This document shows, one piece after another, positions 37,701 through 60,873 of a DNA stretch of 64,000 bases. Origin of the DNA: Hoplostethus atlanticus (taxonomy: Eukaryota > Chordata > Actinopteri > Trachichthyiformes > Trachichthyidae); NCBI GenBank assembly GCA_034670405.1, contig JAXDDX010000011.1, forward strand, positions 2,996,501 to 3,060,500. The letters are read 5' to 3'. Each line of letters opens with the position of its first letter. Position 1 is the stretch's first letter. The translations under genes were made by a program, and so were the position numbers. The notes below the pieces were generated by a model that ran no database searches, was not told where the DNA came from, and saw nothing but the letters and a program-made list of their open reading frames with translations.

Positions 37701-39200
37701 TTTTTCCCCCCACTGTCATCTTTTTCAAGCATGAGGATATAATGGAACCTGTGGGTAATAGTAGTAATGGTAGTAATGCTTTTTCACTTTGGTTCAAGAA
37801 GTGCACCAGCGCAAATGAATCTTTGCAAAGGTAGTCAAAGAAGCTAACCATTTGAGCTAAAATTGCAAGAGCAAGGTAGCTGCCTCTCTACACGGTGGTA
37901 ATAAATCATCAGATAGCTTAAATGTGCAACAATAATTTGACATTTCCATTGTCTATCATATGTTTGAAGCATTTATTAATAGTCGCTGCAGAGCTAGAGC
38001 ATTGACCTTTCCTATACCCACCATCAGATTGGACCTAGAGCACGCCCCAACAAAACATCTGGGAATGCTACAGCGTACACATTGCTCTGAGACAGGCAGG
38101 GAAGACTGAATGGCATCATCCAGAAGGCTGACCTGCTTTGTGAACATGGTCTGTTTTTGAACAAGTACCCATTTAGGTGATTTTAGTCTCACCCTTCATT
38201 TTCCTGCTTTCTAATCATATCATAGTGTCTTCATTTTATCTTGGGAAAATGTAAAAAAAAAAAAAAAAATTGTTATTAGTGCTTCTTGTTTTCCACTTGA
38301 CCTGACATTTCCTGAAACTGGGTTGTTTACTGAAGAAAGACACTGCACAGAGATGGGAAAATGAAGCTCCCGTGCCAAATGTTCAATTTTTCCTCTTGAG
38401 TTGGAGGTCAATAACTGCTTGTTATCACCCACATTTTAATACACTGCTTGTATATAAATGATAGAATGTCTCTTAATTCAGGCCTCATGTTTTAATACCT
38501 TTTGGTGATGACTATCATTGAGTATTTACAAATACATTCATAATCTCTTGCATATGTGTGAATATTTCTACATTCCCATCAATCAACGTCTGTAGCGACT
38601 TTCCAAATGACACTATCTTTAAATGTTTCGAAACAATGCCGGCGTGTTGTGTTCTTCATCTGGCTATAGTTTTTAAGTGGTTCAACCCCACAAGGTCTGT
38701 GTGTGTGTGACCTTGGCTTCTGGTCCCAAAACATGCAAGGATAGGAAGAATCTCTGAAAAACAGCGCACCTGATACACGAACAGCGCGAACATTCATTCC
38801 TTTGATGCCGCATTTGTAGAAATACTCTTGTACCTTTGATGTGTTTATGTGGCGTTCTATTTGATCTGCGGCTATCGCTGATAATGTAATGATTGACCGA
38901 CTGATCCTCCATTGCATGTCAGACTCTCGTCAATAAAATGTCATCGCAACAGTATGGTTTTTCTTTACTTCTCTTGTATACATTTCCTTTAAATGTTTTA
39001 TCAAAAGATGGGATTTAAATCGGGCAATGTCTGATTAAAGTAAACATCTTTTTCCCCCATTTGGGATTGTGTAATATTGGCTGTTGGAGAGCGAGACCTG
39101 ACCTCCTGCTCTGTTTGCCGTGTTATGGTGACCTGGCACTCAAACACACCATCGCTATCGATTTGGCTGCATCTTTAATTTGTTTATCCTTTTTTTAACC
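37701..39200. other. armt1-esr1 intergenic region
   Basis: Human CCDC170 lies here in the orthologous block; no CCDC170-like coiled-coil exon is visible. Near 39060-39180 is a non-repetitive stretch with two TGACC half-sites and ATCGCTATCGAT, just upstream of the inferred esr1 first exon. Confidence 0.55.
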
Positions 39201-39219
39201 TGTCCCTGTTCCCATTGTG

Positions 39220-39353
39220 TCCGAGTAGCCCAGCTAGATGTCTGAGAGTCGGGAGGAAGAGAGATGAGAGAGAGGGGAATCAAACAGTTCCAGTATTACT
39301 CAGCAGCTCTCAAAACCAAGACACCGGAGATGAGGATGATTGATGCCTAAGAG
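39220..39353 (+). other. esr1: inferred untranslated first exon of esr1
   Basis: Ends in CTAAGAG followed by a consensus GTGAGT donor. A pyrimidine-rich acceptor (ends CACGTTTAG) is at 39757, so the coding exon would begin at 39758 with about 324 nt of 5'UTR. The 5' limit is a guess. ESR1 genes commonly use such leaders. Confidence 0.45.
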
Positions 39354-40081
39354 GTGAGTATTGTATCTCTCAGAGTAAAATTTGGTCTTCTGTCAGGCCT
39401 CTGTGTAGTTTTAAACCGTTGTCTTAATGCAGCTGATTTCCACAGTGATTTGATTTGTGCACAAGTCTCAGGTGTATTCAATAATCTGGCTGCAAGACGT
39501 CAGACTGGTCATGCATCATTCTGGTAGTGTGCTGAATATCGGCTAAATGAATGATAAGTATTCACAGGGAGGCTTACAGCAAGCAGGCTTGACCTTTTCT
39601 TTCGATACCAGCTGTGACCACTAAAAGCTTTTCAGAGTAAAGTAAAGGTAGAGTGGAAAGAGAACATTTTTATAGGAGTGTAGGGGAAGTTGTTTGGGTA
39701 TCACCGTTTCTCTTTTTCTCTCTCTCCCCCACCGTTCCCTCCCTCCTACACGTTTAGAGATGTATTAGAGGAAAAGAGGGAAACGCTCTGCTCGCAGAAA
39801 GCCTCAAGGAGGTTGGGAGGAGTCTTGGAGTCTTTTTGGAATTGTGTTTTTTGGGGGGGCGAAAGCTAAAGGCAGAGAGGGCAAAAGGACTGAAAGAATA
39901 GTGGACCCTTCCTTCAAGTTGCCTGGCAGGCTTCTATGGTAAGAACGAGAGAAGAGAGAGAGACTAGTAAGGATAGAGAGACGAGAGAGGGAGAGCAGCA
40001 CTCTTCTCCACCCCACCCCCCCCTCCCACCATTGGGAGAGACAGTCTAAATCATGTTGCTTATCAGTGCTGTTGTGCTGTG

Positions 40082-49966
<9,885 letters not shown>

Positions 49967-51200
49967 GACGGAGATTTATAGATAGTATAAATGTCGCGAG
50001 TCATTCTAATGGATGGAAGGTTATCATGAATCAGAGGGTGTTGGGAGTAGCTGAAAGATAAAGGTTGTACATGAATTCATTTCATGAGATGATTATTTAT
50101 AAATTAAGTGATTTTGTAGTTGTAGCTATTTAGGTAGCGATCTATTCAGGCAACAGGCAAGTATTGTTTTGCACTAATTCACTTCACAATCTGTCCTTGA
50201 ATGCAGCTATTCTTCTTCTCTGCCTTTCATCATATTTGTGATTTTTGAGTGAGTCTAACATCTTTACAGTAAAGCGGCCGTTAAGACATATTGTTGCATG
50301 CTGTTAGCTACAGTGATTCAAAATGATGAGCAGCTAATCTTTCTTTCACCATGTAGGAGTGCATGTAAAATTCAGACTCTCACGTGTTGCCTTGACAAAA
50401 GTGCACTTCTTCTTGGGTCAAGGGGCTATTGGGCATTGTTATCGCTTTTAAATTGCATATAAAAGGATGACTGCATGCTAAACCACACTAAGGTTGGCAT
50501 GCAGAGTGTATGTATGTGAATGGATCGTTTCTCCTGTGATTAAATTGCCAACTGCAACTGCCAACACCAGTGATAGACCAAACATCAGGTATCATGTGGG
50601 AAATGCGCACACACAATATTTTTAAACGTAATGCTATTTGGGAAAAGTCATTTCAATTAGGAAATGAACAGAGGATATATCTGTTGTGCTACTGAATTTT
50701 GAATTTGCTAAATTAATTGCACTCAAATCCACTGATTAAAAAATAAAGGAAGTCAAACTTTGGTAGTTTTTTTTGAGTAAGCTGAACTAATGCATTGATT
50801 TTTGTCTTGATGCCGTTATTCTACATGTCAACCTGCACCATGCACGCTACTATTGGTTACTATTCATCCACTAAAACAGAGATTACATGTTGAGTTGGGC
50901 TCCAAAATTCCAATTATCTCATGGTATGTGGCACTGCTCTGATTGGTTGATTTTTGTGTAAACAGTCTGGATAGGATCATATTTGAAAGTAGCTCATATC
51001 TGGTATCAGGTGCCTCCTTCCTTAGCGGACCTACCGTATACTCTACAGCGGGGAAAAGAAATGCAGCTCCATCTTTAGAAAAAAAGTGTGACATCTTCCT
51101 TCTCTGGGGATGCATGAAGCCGTTTCATATTTAGGCTCTTTGGTGTAATGGAGAAAAAACTAAATCAAAACATCATAATAAATGAAAATTAACCTTGGTC
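49967..51200 (+). other. esr1: esr1 3'UTR
   Basis: AT-rich noncoding sequence with candidate AATAAA signals at 50742 and 51176. The true end is unresolved; it converges on the syne1 3'UTR. Confidence 0.5.
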
Positions 51201-51699
51201 ATAGTTATTATACCTCCCTTGACACACGCCATTTTTTCCTTATTTGTTGATTTATTGTGACCATATAATTTAAGAACAGGGATTTCAAATATGTTAAATA
51301 ATATCAATACTTAACGTGTTTAAATTCTCTTTCCTTTTTTAATTCCTAGATGCAGCGGCCTGTCAGCCTGAATGCAATAAGTATTATGTTTTTGGGATAA
51401 AAATGGCTTAACAGCTGACAGAATTCTTGAGATTATACAAAACTATATTAAAAAAAATATATCTAGCTAGCATAGAAATGATAACCAAACACTCAGATGC
51501 AGTTACAGTCTGTAGTTGTCACATGTGCTCCGTGCCACTTACAGAGCCGCGTGGACAGCCTCACCAAACTACCTGCTACGATCAAAAAACTGGATTTGGT
51601 CACTGGAGCTGCAAGTGTGTCGTTTGCTTTACTGTGAATTTAAACAAAAGCATTGAGAGGGAAAATACTCAGTACCATGTTTCTCTAATCATCTGATAT

Positions 51700-53049
51700 T
51701 TACGTCGGAGCAGGAAAACAAGGGAATATATATTTGATGTTTTATTATATGCAAAGAGAGTATTCTTCATGAAGTGGGCATTAGCAAACTGTACATACAT
51801 AAATAACCATTTTCCTATTTCAGCATTTTTTACAGAGTTCGTTTTTTAACAACGCAGTGATTCTGATGTCTCCGTCACGTTAGCTCAATCGTCATTATCA
51901 CCATGATTACAAAGCACACTATTTCATGTCACAGCCTTCTACTTCAACACTACCAGTGATTGTTTGGCTTTCTTAAAAGTGAGGGACTTTCAAGTGCATG
52001 CTCAAACAGAAAGATAAAAAAATAACCGCCTGTATTCAAAGGCATTTCAACATCAATATACAAATCACTTGCGTCTCTTTAACAAGTGAGCTCACATCTT
52101 GTTTTTCCCCTCCCATAGTTGCCCCAGTTGATTAAATATCGAAATACTGAAATTAAAAATCAGGAAATACAAGCCTTGGCTTTTGGGGGAAAGAAGTCGG
52201 CCATCTTGGCTGGACGGCTTCAGTGCAGTACCTTCAACAGTGCTCATGTCAGTGCTATAGGTTCAAATGTGAGCTCTATCGTGATGTGAAGAGTGTTGTT
52301 TCTATACTATGCAGCCATGTTAGAAAAAGAAAGTCATTACCTGAAGTTTGTTGTTCAATAGCACTAAAAAAATGCAAAGAATTAAGCTATTATCCTTCAA
52401 AAGGCACTAGAATGTTTTAATTCTGTGCTGTTCAGTCATTTTGTCAGTTTTTTTTCAAATGAATTTCTCATTTTGGAACAAAACTCTTCACATCTAGGAT
52501 TGTGAATGATTGCTACATTTGCCTAGTCTACAATTTACAGGTATAATATCCCACACTCTAGGTGGTGCCTTAGCTTCATTGATACTCACAAGCTCTTAAC
52601 TGATTGAACACAAAATAAATAGTAGCAGCACTGAATTGCATGGACAAACAGCACAGTCGACTTTGGCTCCCAACATACAGTATATAAATAGTGCTTTGTT
52701 TTTCATTGATTTCGCAAGTTTCTTCAGAAACTTTCAAAAAATAATATACACATTTAAGTTAGAAAGAATTAAAACAACAGGTATTATTTGGATTGGGTGG
52801 GGGGAGGGGGATCCCAGGCAAAGGTCCATTGGTCCTGGAACTGGGTTGAAGGAGGTGAGGGGATTTCAGAGTCGTGGATCTCTTTTGTTCATGGGGGGAA
52901 TCTGACAGTATTGTCTTGATATCGCCTGTAAATCACTTCATATGCCCCCCAATGGGGAAAGAGTTTGTTGCTATAGGGCACGGGGTGAAAAGGAAACATT
53001 CATACGAGTCAGTGGAGTCCTTGGCAAAGCGGTAGGTAGCTATCGGTCC
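51700..53049 (-). other. syne1: syne1 3'UTR
   Basis: Follows the syne1 TGA stop on the minus strand. A candidate minus-strand AATAAA is at 51741-51746. Tail-to-tail with esr1. Confidence 0.5.
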
Positions 53050-53326
53050 TCATATAGGCGGAGGTCCGTTGGTGTAACGCAGCATGGGATGGAAGGAGCG
53101 GGCAAAGTTGTTGGCGTGGTGGCAGCTGTAGTCCTCCTCGGTCATGGGCACCAGGCAGGCCAGACCGATGAGGAGCAGGAGGAGCAGCTGGACGGGGAGC
53201 GCAGCCCTGAGGACCCGCAGCAGGAAGGACGGGCCCTTTGAGGAAGAGGAGGTCGATGAGGGAACGCCGTCCGCGAGGTCAGAACGGGAGGAAGCGCAGC
53301 CAACGCCGCCTGGTGATCTGGTCCGG
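53050..53326 (-). CDS. syne1: syne1 terminal exon: transmembrane segment and KASH domain
   Basis: Acceptor CTTCCTGCAG. Encodes RTRSPGGVGCASSR, a serine-rich stretch, then the basic RVLRAALP, the hydrophobic VQLLLLLLIGLACLV, and the lumenal tail MTEEDYSCHHANNFARSFHP ending LRYTNGPPPI and TGA. The lumenal cysteine in DYSC can form the disulfide with SUN proteins, and the terminal PPP-X motif is intact. Confidence 0.97.
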
Positions 53327-53750
53327 CTGCAGGAAGACAGAGACAGGCTTTAAATACAGCAGAGAACGGACCTGGGTTTACTAGTATTTGCAAAGTCTCA
53401 GTCTATTTGGGTTTTTCCAACCATATTAGTGCCAGAAAGCTTATACAATCCCAGGAAGTGGATTAAGCTTCTGTGATTGACAAGCTTCCTCATCCAATCT
53501 GAATTGTCCTGATGTGATTCTGTCACAGCAGGTTAAAACATTATTTTACAGCATTAAAGGTTAAAGTATTGTTTGCAAATACTATTTGACCCAGGCCTGG
53601 TGGAAAAAATAGGCCGGCAGCAACAGTAAGGAAAGCTAGGAACACAGAAATGCAACAAATACAACCATATCCAACAGGTATTGGAGATCAGCAGAGTTAG
53701 AATAAGAAACATCAGAAAGTTAAAAGACACCAGAATGTTCACGCACAATT

Positions 53751-53787
<37 letters not shown>

Positions 53788-54166
53788 AAGACAAAGGTAC
53801 ACACATGTACACACACACACACAGGACCGTCCATATAACTGAAAATTCACCAAGGGCATTCCTAAATAGCCGTCTCTGTCTCGCTGGGTAAAATGCTCTG
53901 GCTTTAGAGCGGAGTGTGTGAGAGTTCAATGTCACGTCTCATTCCAAGCAGAAGCGGGAGAAATGCCAAATGCCTCTCCGGAGATTTCCAGAGCTGGAGC
54001 CAAGAGGCAAGAGGAGGAACACCATGTTCTTACTCCGACTCATCCTCGGCAGGGCTGCAGGAGGGGCAGACACGCCGAGACCCCTCCAAACCTACAGTCT
54101 GTAGCCCGCCCCGTATATTTAGTCCTCCTACATCAACAATATGGCTAGTGTGAGCAAGTCTGAGCC

Positions 54167-54198
<32 letters not shown>

Positions 54199-57100
54199 AG
54201 CGTGTGCGCGTCTCCTACAGGTGGTCCACGCTTTAAGGCCAGAAACCTCTTGTCTCCATGGCAACCCTTCCTTCTTTGCTGGATTTCAATTTCAGCAGCC
54301 AATTAGTTGGTAATAGGGAGATTGCAGTGCCCGGTGCTTCTCATATAAAGGACGCTATCAGGGGGAACATACACCCTCATTACTTCTGCTATATCACTCA
54401 CGGCGAAGACCAGTTTAGGCCGAGGTTTCACCGGGGCTATATGCTTTTATTGCCATTTAATGGAAGTCATAGAAATGAAGGAGAGACAGAGGGTGAGTTA
54501 AAAAGGTCTGAAAGGAAAAGAGAGGAGAGGCAGCAGGGAGTTAAGGCGGAAGGAAATACCACAGAAATGAATGCGCAAGATCCTGCTTTTCAACTATGAA
54601 GAAAAAATTAAACAGAGGAAGGAAACGTGAGAGAGAAAAACAAGAGAACTGGAAGCGAAGGAGGGAGAGCGATACTGGGGCTCACATAGTGCCATCTAGT
54701 GGGCGAGAAAGAATACTACTAGGTTAAGAAGTGAAAAAAGTGAGAAGCAAAAAAAAAAAAAGTATGACAAGACAAGAATTTCATTGCGCCATTCAGAACA
54801 GCAAGGAAGAGCAGCAGGGCGAAGAAAAGCACAGAAACAAATTTAAAGGAGAAAGGGAGCAGCCTGATGTAGGCGATTCCCCTCTCATTTAACAGCTGGT
54901 AACGTGGCTTCTAGAGTGAGGGAGGATCATGGAACGCAGGGTTAAGGGGTTGACCAATTTGAAGAGGCTGAAAATGGGTCAGATTACCCTCATCAGAACA
55001 TACTGATTTGTGATTAGTTGATTGACATTTCGTTCATTGCTACTGGAAAAAGGGGGATCAAGAACGACTACTAGATCTAGATTGGGCGTGGCTTTAGTTC
55101 CATCATCCTCCCGTGGTTCTAGAGTCCAGGAGAGAGGTACCTGTGGCGCGGGCCGCTTTCAGGGCGTCCTGGGTGGGCCTGACTACTTTTGCCCCGGGGC
55201 TGTACCACGTAATGAGCAGGGGGGAGGGGGGTAAAAGAAAGAAAGAATGTTTCAGTCCAGGGCAAATAAAGACCAAGCTTCAGATGAGAGAAAAACAAAC
55301 AAGTAACATAAAGAGAGCCGTAACATTGCTAGAGAGAGACCATTAACAACCAAAGAGCAGCAACATAATCAATGACGGTGATTGACTGTCAGATCCAAGA
55401 AATCTGGCTTCTCAAGCTTAACGCCTACAAAAGTCAAGGTTACAAAATGTTGATAAAGTGAAATAAGTTTCAACTGTTATTTACACAATCAGAGGGACAG
55501 TTAGAAAATGGTATCTCTTTACAAGCATGGACTCCTATGTTCACAAGATGAGATCGATCAATTCAATCTTTACAAAATCGTTTCGCCATAGTTACATTAC
55601 AGTGAATCGAAAAGCCAGTTTTTCTTGTACATTTTTAGTTACACAGATCAACATGGTGTGGGCAGCATAAACCATCTCAAAAAAGGTGTGGTGGGGGGGG
55701 GGGGGGGGGGGCAGCAACATATCTGTTGGTGTACATGTTAGCAGGGCAGCTTAAAGCAACTGACAGGGGAAAAAAAGGCCAGACCATAAAAACAAAAGGG
55801 GTGGTGGAGAGGGGATATTTATGCACTGAGGCGTCTACATGCATCTGGGAAAAATAGGGAGGAGAATATGATATATTAGTATTTCTGGGTCTAATCTGGT
55901 GGGGGGGGGGGGGATCAAAGCGGCTATGTCGGATGTTGTACAGTATATCTTACACAGCAGTTGCTCTACAGAGGCTAGCCCCCCCTACTGGACAGAATGA
56001 GGCAATACATTACCGATCGTTTGCGACTTGTGATGGCCCCCTCCGACACAGGACCAGTTGATCCAGATATGTCTGATTTGATAACAGGAAGTGCAGGTAG
56101 GGAGTCCTGTAAAACAAATCAAATGGAATATGCCGCTAATGGAGCAGTGATCAGACTTCAAACTTCAACTTGAGAGATACTTTTAGTAAGGTTTAAGGTT
56201 AAAACATAGAAGATGTATTATACATCTTGTCTGACCTGTCTGGCCTGCTGCGTGGTCTCCAGCCTCTTCTCCAGGCCCTCCAGGTCAGCGCTGACCTCCC
56301 TCAGGAGCAGACGTAGCCTGTTCCAGATTACATGCACTTTCTCCTGGGCCTCCAGGCACTCGCTGCCCTGGGCCTGCATCTGGGCTTGGGCCTGCTCTGA
56401 CACCTGGGGCTGGAGTAGCAGAGTCTGAGGCTTAGGGTGGACCAGCAGCTGGGCCGACAGCTCCTGGAGGGATGACACCTTCTGCTGGGAGTCCAACAGC
56501 TCACGCTTGATTTGCTGCAGGTTGATAAAGGAGATGAAGGAGTCAACTCAATATCACTGGTCTTGACATAGTATTAGTCAGAGCAGAGGTTCCCAAACCC
56601 TTTCACCCAAAGGACCGTGGATACAAAAATCAACAATACAAGGCCGCTCTATTGAAACCTAGCATTGGAGAGACATACTGTGAGTGTTCGGTGGTGAGCT
56701 CGTAATGTTTCACGATCCAGTTTGGGAGGGATGGGCACCACCTGGTTCCTTCTGCGGTCGATGTTCTCCAGCCACAGTAGGAGTCCATGGCTCATCTCGT
56801 GGAACTCCTGGGGGGGAAAGATGGCAGAGTAGATATTACGATAGATAGATATTAAGTTGTTTGTAAGATATTGTTTAAAGTTTTTCTTTCTTTCGGTTAT
56901 GATCCATTTTTATTTCAAAATCCACGAGGGGGAAATGTAGATGGAGGAGACACAGGCTGCTGAAGGATGTGTAAGGTTTGAGACATGGGATGTGCAAAAG
57001 AGGGTGCAAAAAATATTACAAACAATATTAGGAAGGCATCCCTAATATTTTGTACACAGTCCGTGAGTGTGTGTGTGTGTGTGTGATCTATAGTACCTGG

Positions 57101-58215
57101 CACTGCATCAGCGCCCTCTGTAGCTCCTCCCTCCAGTCCTCTAGCGAGGTGCCCAGCCGATCCCAGCGTGAGTTCATCTCCTTAAGCCCATCCCTCAGCT
57201 CCCACGCCTCCTCAGAGTCAGGCTCTGATTGGAGGAAATCGGCACTGCTCAGATTGATAGACAGGACCTCTGACTTGTGGGCATCCATACCTTTCTGCAA
57301 CTCCTGGGGAGAAGAGTCAATAAAGACATATTCAGAACAGTGCGGGGAAAGAGATTATTTATAATGGCAAATGGACAGTAGGCCTGCCTGTGTGAACGAC
57401 AATTACTCTTTTTGCTGCTTGCAATGTTGTATGTGTTTAGTGTGGTGTTTTTTTTATTGAGCACACCAAACCAAATTATATACCGGTTGCTATTGCAATG
57501 AAATATTGAATTTGAAAGCAGAGTTTTATGTACAATCTGTGCCACTGTGCTGTCAAGATGCAACTAGTTAGCAGAAACATGTGCAAAATAATTGGAATTG
57601 TGATACTGATGACTGCGATTTCCACTGTAAAATGATCACAGTGAAGAGTGTGTGAAACAGCTTCCTGAACAAGATACTCTGCTGCTATGATGATTTAAAC
57701 AGAGAAAATCCTATTCATTTTGAAAGCTTTGTGAAAAATATGACTTTCTTATCAAAATTGTGCAGCCCTAACTCAGAGACAGACACACAAACACACACAC
57801 ACACACCTTGAGCTTCTTGATCCTCTGTTGGATGGTGTGTATGTCAGTGCTGAGCTGCAGTCCCCGGAGCTGGCTGAGTTCAGCCTCGGACTGACCCAGC
57901 CAGGCCCTCATGGTCTGTAGATCTGAGATCAGCTGCTGCCACTGCTGCAGGTTCTGCTTATGCCTGTGCTTCTCACTCAGAGACTGAGCCTGAATCAGCT
58001 CCCAGCGTTCGATCACACCTGGAGGGAAAGAATGAGTTGATGGCTGAGTCACTTAATACAGGTACAGAACGAGTATCTAAAGTGATATTTCAATTTTCGA
58101 TTTTTTAATATTGAAAACAAAATGACATCTGTAACTGTTAGATCCAAGATGTGTCTCTGATGGAATATCACACTTAGCTTAATACTATTCCATGGTTTTG
58201 TTTTGTTGCCATATG

Positions 58216-58252
<37 letters not shown>

Positions 58253-60837
58253 CTGACCTGCACTCTGAGTGTCTGTGCTTATGGGGTTGGTGAGGCCAGG
58301 CATGTCTTCCTCCTCCTCAGTCAGCTCTCCCTCTGCTCTCTTCACTGCGTCTATACTGCCCCGACACTCGCCCATCAGACGCATCTAGAAGAGCCACATG
58401 AGAATGAAACAGACAAATACAATGATGACACATTTGGTAAAAACAAATCATAAAGGCCTTTAAACGTGTGCTGCAAGAAGCAATTTGTGATATCCAAGGC
58501 ATGGAGGGCCAAGGGCTGACATTTAACATGGGCAGTGGGCCACAAGACACAATACTTGTATTTCACATTGATTATTTAGAAAGATAACAAGAAAAAAATC
58601 ATTTACAAAATCACAGTTACAGGATATTTTACTCACATAGCCCATGTACGTGGAGTCCAGTTCAGGGCTGGAGGTGTTGGCGGTGGCCTCTCTCTGCTGG
58701 AGGTGGTAGCGTCCTGAGTCCAGAGCCTGGTCCAGCTGTCTCAGGTGGGCCTCCAGCTGGCCTGGCTCACCTGGACGGGAGTCATGAGAGGGTCAAGAAA
58801 TTAGGAGGGAAAAAAAAAAACGACAAACCAAAAGGTACAGTGTTTAATACTGTTATCAGTAAGTATCGTGTTTCTTTGGCATGCTGTTGGAATAGACTGA
58901 TGCTGATACATGTTTAGAAAAGATGGCATGCATATGATGTGCAAAAGAATGATAGAACACAACACAAAAGTCACGTTTGAACAGAATAAACTATTAGCTG
59001 TGAAATGAACACAAAAAAAAATCCAAGCAACTGCATCCAAACAAGAATAAAAAATGCGATGGTTGAATCGGACCTCTGCATGCAACGGTGTCATCTTTGC
59101 ATGCTATTGTGTTATTATGGCCTTGACTGTGGGACATGCTTACTAGTGTGCTACTGGAAATAAGTGCATTTTAGTGGTAGCTCGTGGCATGCCGTGCCAT
59201 GCTATAGCGTTCCTTATTAGCATGCTAGTCAGTGGTAGCGGTGCTTTAGTGCATTCACACGAGGCACCGGGGGGCTGCTGTTGCCTACCAGAGGAGGATC
59301 TCAGTGTGCTCTCAGTCAGTTTTATATAGGCCTCTGGGCTCTCTGGGATAACTACATCTGGGAAGAGAGACATACAGCACACTACTTACAACGTGGGTGT
59401 GATTGTATGTGGTGTCTGTCCTAGTCTACTGCTCGGTCATTCAGTATTTCTTTTAGTCACGCCAATGAGGTGGTGGCAAGCGGTGTCGTCAATGACGATG
59501 GGGATCAAGTTGCCGTCCACGCGATGTCCACACACCACCCCAGCGTTTTTATTCTGTTTATTCTGTGTATTTTGTTTATGTTCCTTTTGTTATCAACATT
59601 TAATCCATCTTTGCCCACTGTCCTGCAAGGGGATCCCTCTCTCTGAGGCCCCTCCCAAGGTTTCTTCCTTTTTTTTTTTGTCAACAGTGAGGGTCTAAGG
59701 TTGGGGAGTGTCGTTTTCATTCATTTCCCTGTAACTGTGATTACGGTCTATACAAATAAACTTGACTTGACTAGCGATGGATTAATAGTGAGTGTGATTT
59801 AGATTCTCCTTTAATAAAAATGACTAAAATATACAGCTTTGTGTTTCATTGTCATTATTATTATTATTGAAAATGGTATACCTACTTCTGAAACACCCCG
59901 TATGATAGCTAAAGGTACATTCTTCATACGGCCTGTAGATGTCACCATACTTCAACACACTAAATGTGTTCCCATCTCGTTTGAAACATCTTATATTTGT
60001 ATTTCCATGAGCAATCAGCCTTTCCAATGCCCTGCGGTGTTTTCCATCAGTCTGTGTAATGTTGACTTCCATTCAGCCATCCATCCACCATGCAATCAGT
60101 GAACACAGACCCACCTGACAGCACAGTGACAGCCGTCCTGAGATACTCATCCTCCTGCCCAGGCCCTCGGCTCCTCTCCGCCCCCAGGCCCCTGCCCCCG
60201 GTGCTCTCCAGGCCTCTGCTCAGGTCGTAGTCGTGGTCCCACTCTAAGGGGATGGAGTCCACGCTGGCCTGGGGTGTCCCGTCCTGAGCGGTCGGCCCGG
60301 ATGAGGGCGGCTGTACCCGAAGCCGGGCGGCTGGAGGTCCGGGGCAGGGAGGAGTCGCCCCACTGGAGCTCAGAGAGTTCGCCTCCCTCCTCCATATCCA
60401 GCTCTCTGTCTGATCCGTCCAGCTCATCATCGGCCAGCTGGAGAGAGACGGACAGCAAGGAGGGAAGGAATATAGAAAGATGAGAAGAAGTAGGTAAAGA
60501 AGGAAGGAAGAAAGTAATAATCCAAGCAAGAGAGAAAACAAACAAACAATACAAAGAAAAGAAAAAGACAAAGATAGAAAGAAAGTTGCGAAAGATGGAA
60601 GAAAGTAAATAGGAAAGAAATACAAAAAGAAAGAAAGATACAAATAGGTTAGCTAAACGTCAGGTACTTTAAAGTACTCTTCCTACTGATGTGCATAAGA
60701 GAGGGCCAATCATGTAGCAGAAGGCGGGGCTATTGCCTTTCCAACCAGTCTGACAGCATGAGAGCGCAGTGTGTGAGGTACTGTGAGGTGAGCATGTGTG
60801 TAATACTGCACTGACTGTGAATGTTGTGTGTGTGTGT

Positions 60838-60873
<36 letters not shown>

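Noticed and set aside
53142..53393. Cysteine/serine-rich frame over the syne1 terminal exon
   Set aside because: Wrong frame; the KASH-encoding frame explains this sequence.
60250..60300. A tiny intron explaining the syne1 frame change
   Set aside because: The only nearby GT...AG pair would be under 50 nt and would delete the conserved RSGRDTP segment.
60047..60643. 198-residue frame reading through the syne1 exon acceptor
   Set aside because: Its 5' half is intron and a non-conserved frame; only the 3' half after the frame break is genuine nesprin-1.
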